A stretch of DNA of 64,000 nucleotides. Source: Hyphomonadaceae bacterium. GTDB lineage: Bacteria; Pseudomonadota; Alphaproteobacteria; Caulobacterales; Hyphomonadaceae. Both the position numbers and the translations under genes were made by a program. Shown here in pieces: positions 63,703 through 64,000 of this stretch (its first letter is position 1; every line of letters begins with the position of its first letter). Location of the stretch: NCBI GenBank assembly GCA_016714495.1, contig JADKDU010000002.1, positions 124,001 through 188,000 of the forward strand. The letters run 5' to 3'. A model generated the notes under the pieces. It saw only the letters and a program-made list of their open reading frames with translations. It was not told the DNA's origin and ran no database searches.

Positions 63703-63720
63703 TTCCTCCTTTGGGAGGAA
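63703..63720 (-). promoter_or_regulatory. Hairpin burying the ribosome-binding site of the 63499-63699 gene
   Basis: On the minus strand TTCCTCC-CAAA-GGAGGAA, 7-bp perfect stem and 4-base loop, with the Shine-Dalgarno sequence as the 3' arm, 3 bases before the first ATG. Confidence 0.6.
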
Positions 63721-63752
63721 CGCGAACCCACACCGTTAGTGCCGACAATCGT

Positions 63753-63998
63753 CTACCGCCGTTTCCCGCCGCCGGGTTGGAAGTCGGCTTGATCGGTGTC
63801 GCCGATGTGACGCAGTGGTTGGTGCGCCTCCAGTTCAACGGCCGAGAAGCCAAGATTGACGTTGGCGCCGATCGCGCCGCGCGGCGTGTCGTTGACCAGG
63901 CCTTCCGGATTTGTGCCGAACACCTCGTCATGCAGCGGCGCATCGACATGCTCTTCAAGCGAGTCAGATGCGGTGTGGTTTTTGTGGTCTTTGGGATC
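63753..63998 (-). CDS. Small protein of unnamed HDE[IV]FG/GDTDQ family, copy 2, 5' partial
   Basis: 81 residues visible; the start lies beyond the window end. HDEVFGTNPEGLVNDTPRG, AIGANVNLG, HIGDTDQADFQ and the tail GGGKRR align in order with the protein at 60441-60665. Being the same length from the first conserved block to the end, the two are clear paralogues. Confidence 0.8.
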   Translation of the reverse strand, partial: DPKDHKNHTASDSLEEHVDAPLHDEVFGTNPEGLVNDTPRGAIGANVNLGFSAVELEAHQPLRHIGDTDQADFQPGGGKRR

Positions 63999-64000
63999 GT

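Noticed and set aside
1..64000. tRNA or rRNA genes
   Set aside because: No cloverleaf-like T-loop and CCA-end patterns were noticed by eye; a covariance-model scan would be needed to exclude them fully.

Overview
The window looks like chromosomal DNA of a GC-rich alphaproteobacterium, most likely from the Hyphomonadaceae/Caulobacterales neighbourhood. This is inferred from gene content: TamA/TamB, NodT-type efflux lipoprotein, DUF6152, DUF885, an M2 peptidase, a CehA/McbA-like PHP hydrolase, a GlpS-like ABC ATPase and many lipoproteins. No phage, plasmid, integron, IS, CRISPR, rRNA or tRNA was seen. Genes are tightly packed, and several convergent pairs overlap at their stop codons.

Layout. 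0-0.6 kb: tail of ybaB/ebfC and a small membrane protein. 0.8-6.6 kb: membrane protein, class II aldolase, an exported methyltransferase, an exported protein of unknown family and a lipoprotein amidohydrolase. 6.6-7.3 kb: a decayed metallo-beta-lactamase-fold gene. 7.4-9.5 kb: fmt, a GNAT acetyltransferase and truA. 9.5-16.8 kb: tamB, tamA and dapE. 17-22 kb: an inner-membrane OmpA-like protein, a PHP-type hydrolase with a shifted C-terminus, and an M2 peptidase. 22.2-27.3 kb: a MacA/ATPase/MacB/NodT efflux operon. 27.5-33.4 kb: a degenerate ABC ATPase, a degenerate GGDEF-EAL protein, an esterase lipoprotein and a DUF885 lipoprotein. 33.5-36 kb: a tandem DUF6152 pair next to fumC. 36-41.8 kb: a RusA-like nuclease and a TetR regulator divergent from an RND efflux pair. 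42.3-50.8 kb: DUF983, PilZ, a truncated AMP-ligase-like protein, 3-hydroxyacyl-CoA dehydrogenase, an ABC-2 exporter, a DUF1295/CFA-synthase-like pair and a VOC protein. 50.9-59.8 kb: a membrane GH16 protein, frameshifted lepA, two NTF2-like lipoproteins around a methyltransferase, Xaa-Pro aminopeptidase, prmA and an outer-membrane beta-barrel. 59.8-64 kb: at least nine very small, hydrophilic, probably disordered proteins on the minus strand around one exported protein.

Functional themes are envelope biogenesis (TamAB), export (MacAB-NodT, RND, ABC-2), lipid modification, secreted hydrolases and core translation/lysine genes. The parts most worth following are the small-protein cluster, which includes an unnamed paralogous family and a ribosome-binding site buried in a hairpin, a set of enzyme homologues lacking catalytic residues, and a tandem duplication that carried along a piece of fumC. 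Several frameshifts (lepA, the PHP hydrolase, a small exported protein, the MBL gene) are either decay or assembly error; sequence alone cannot decide.
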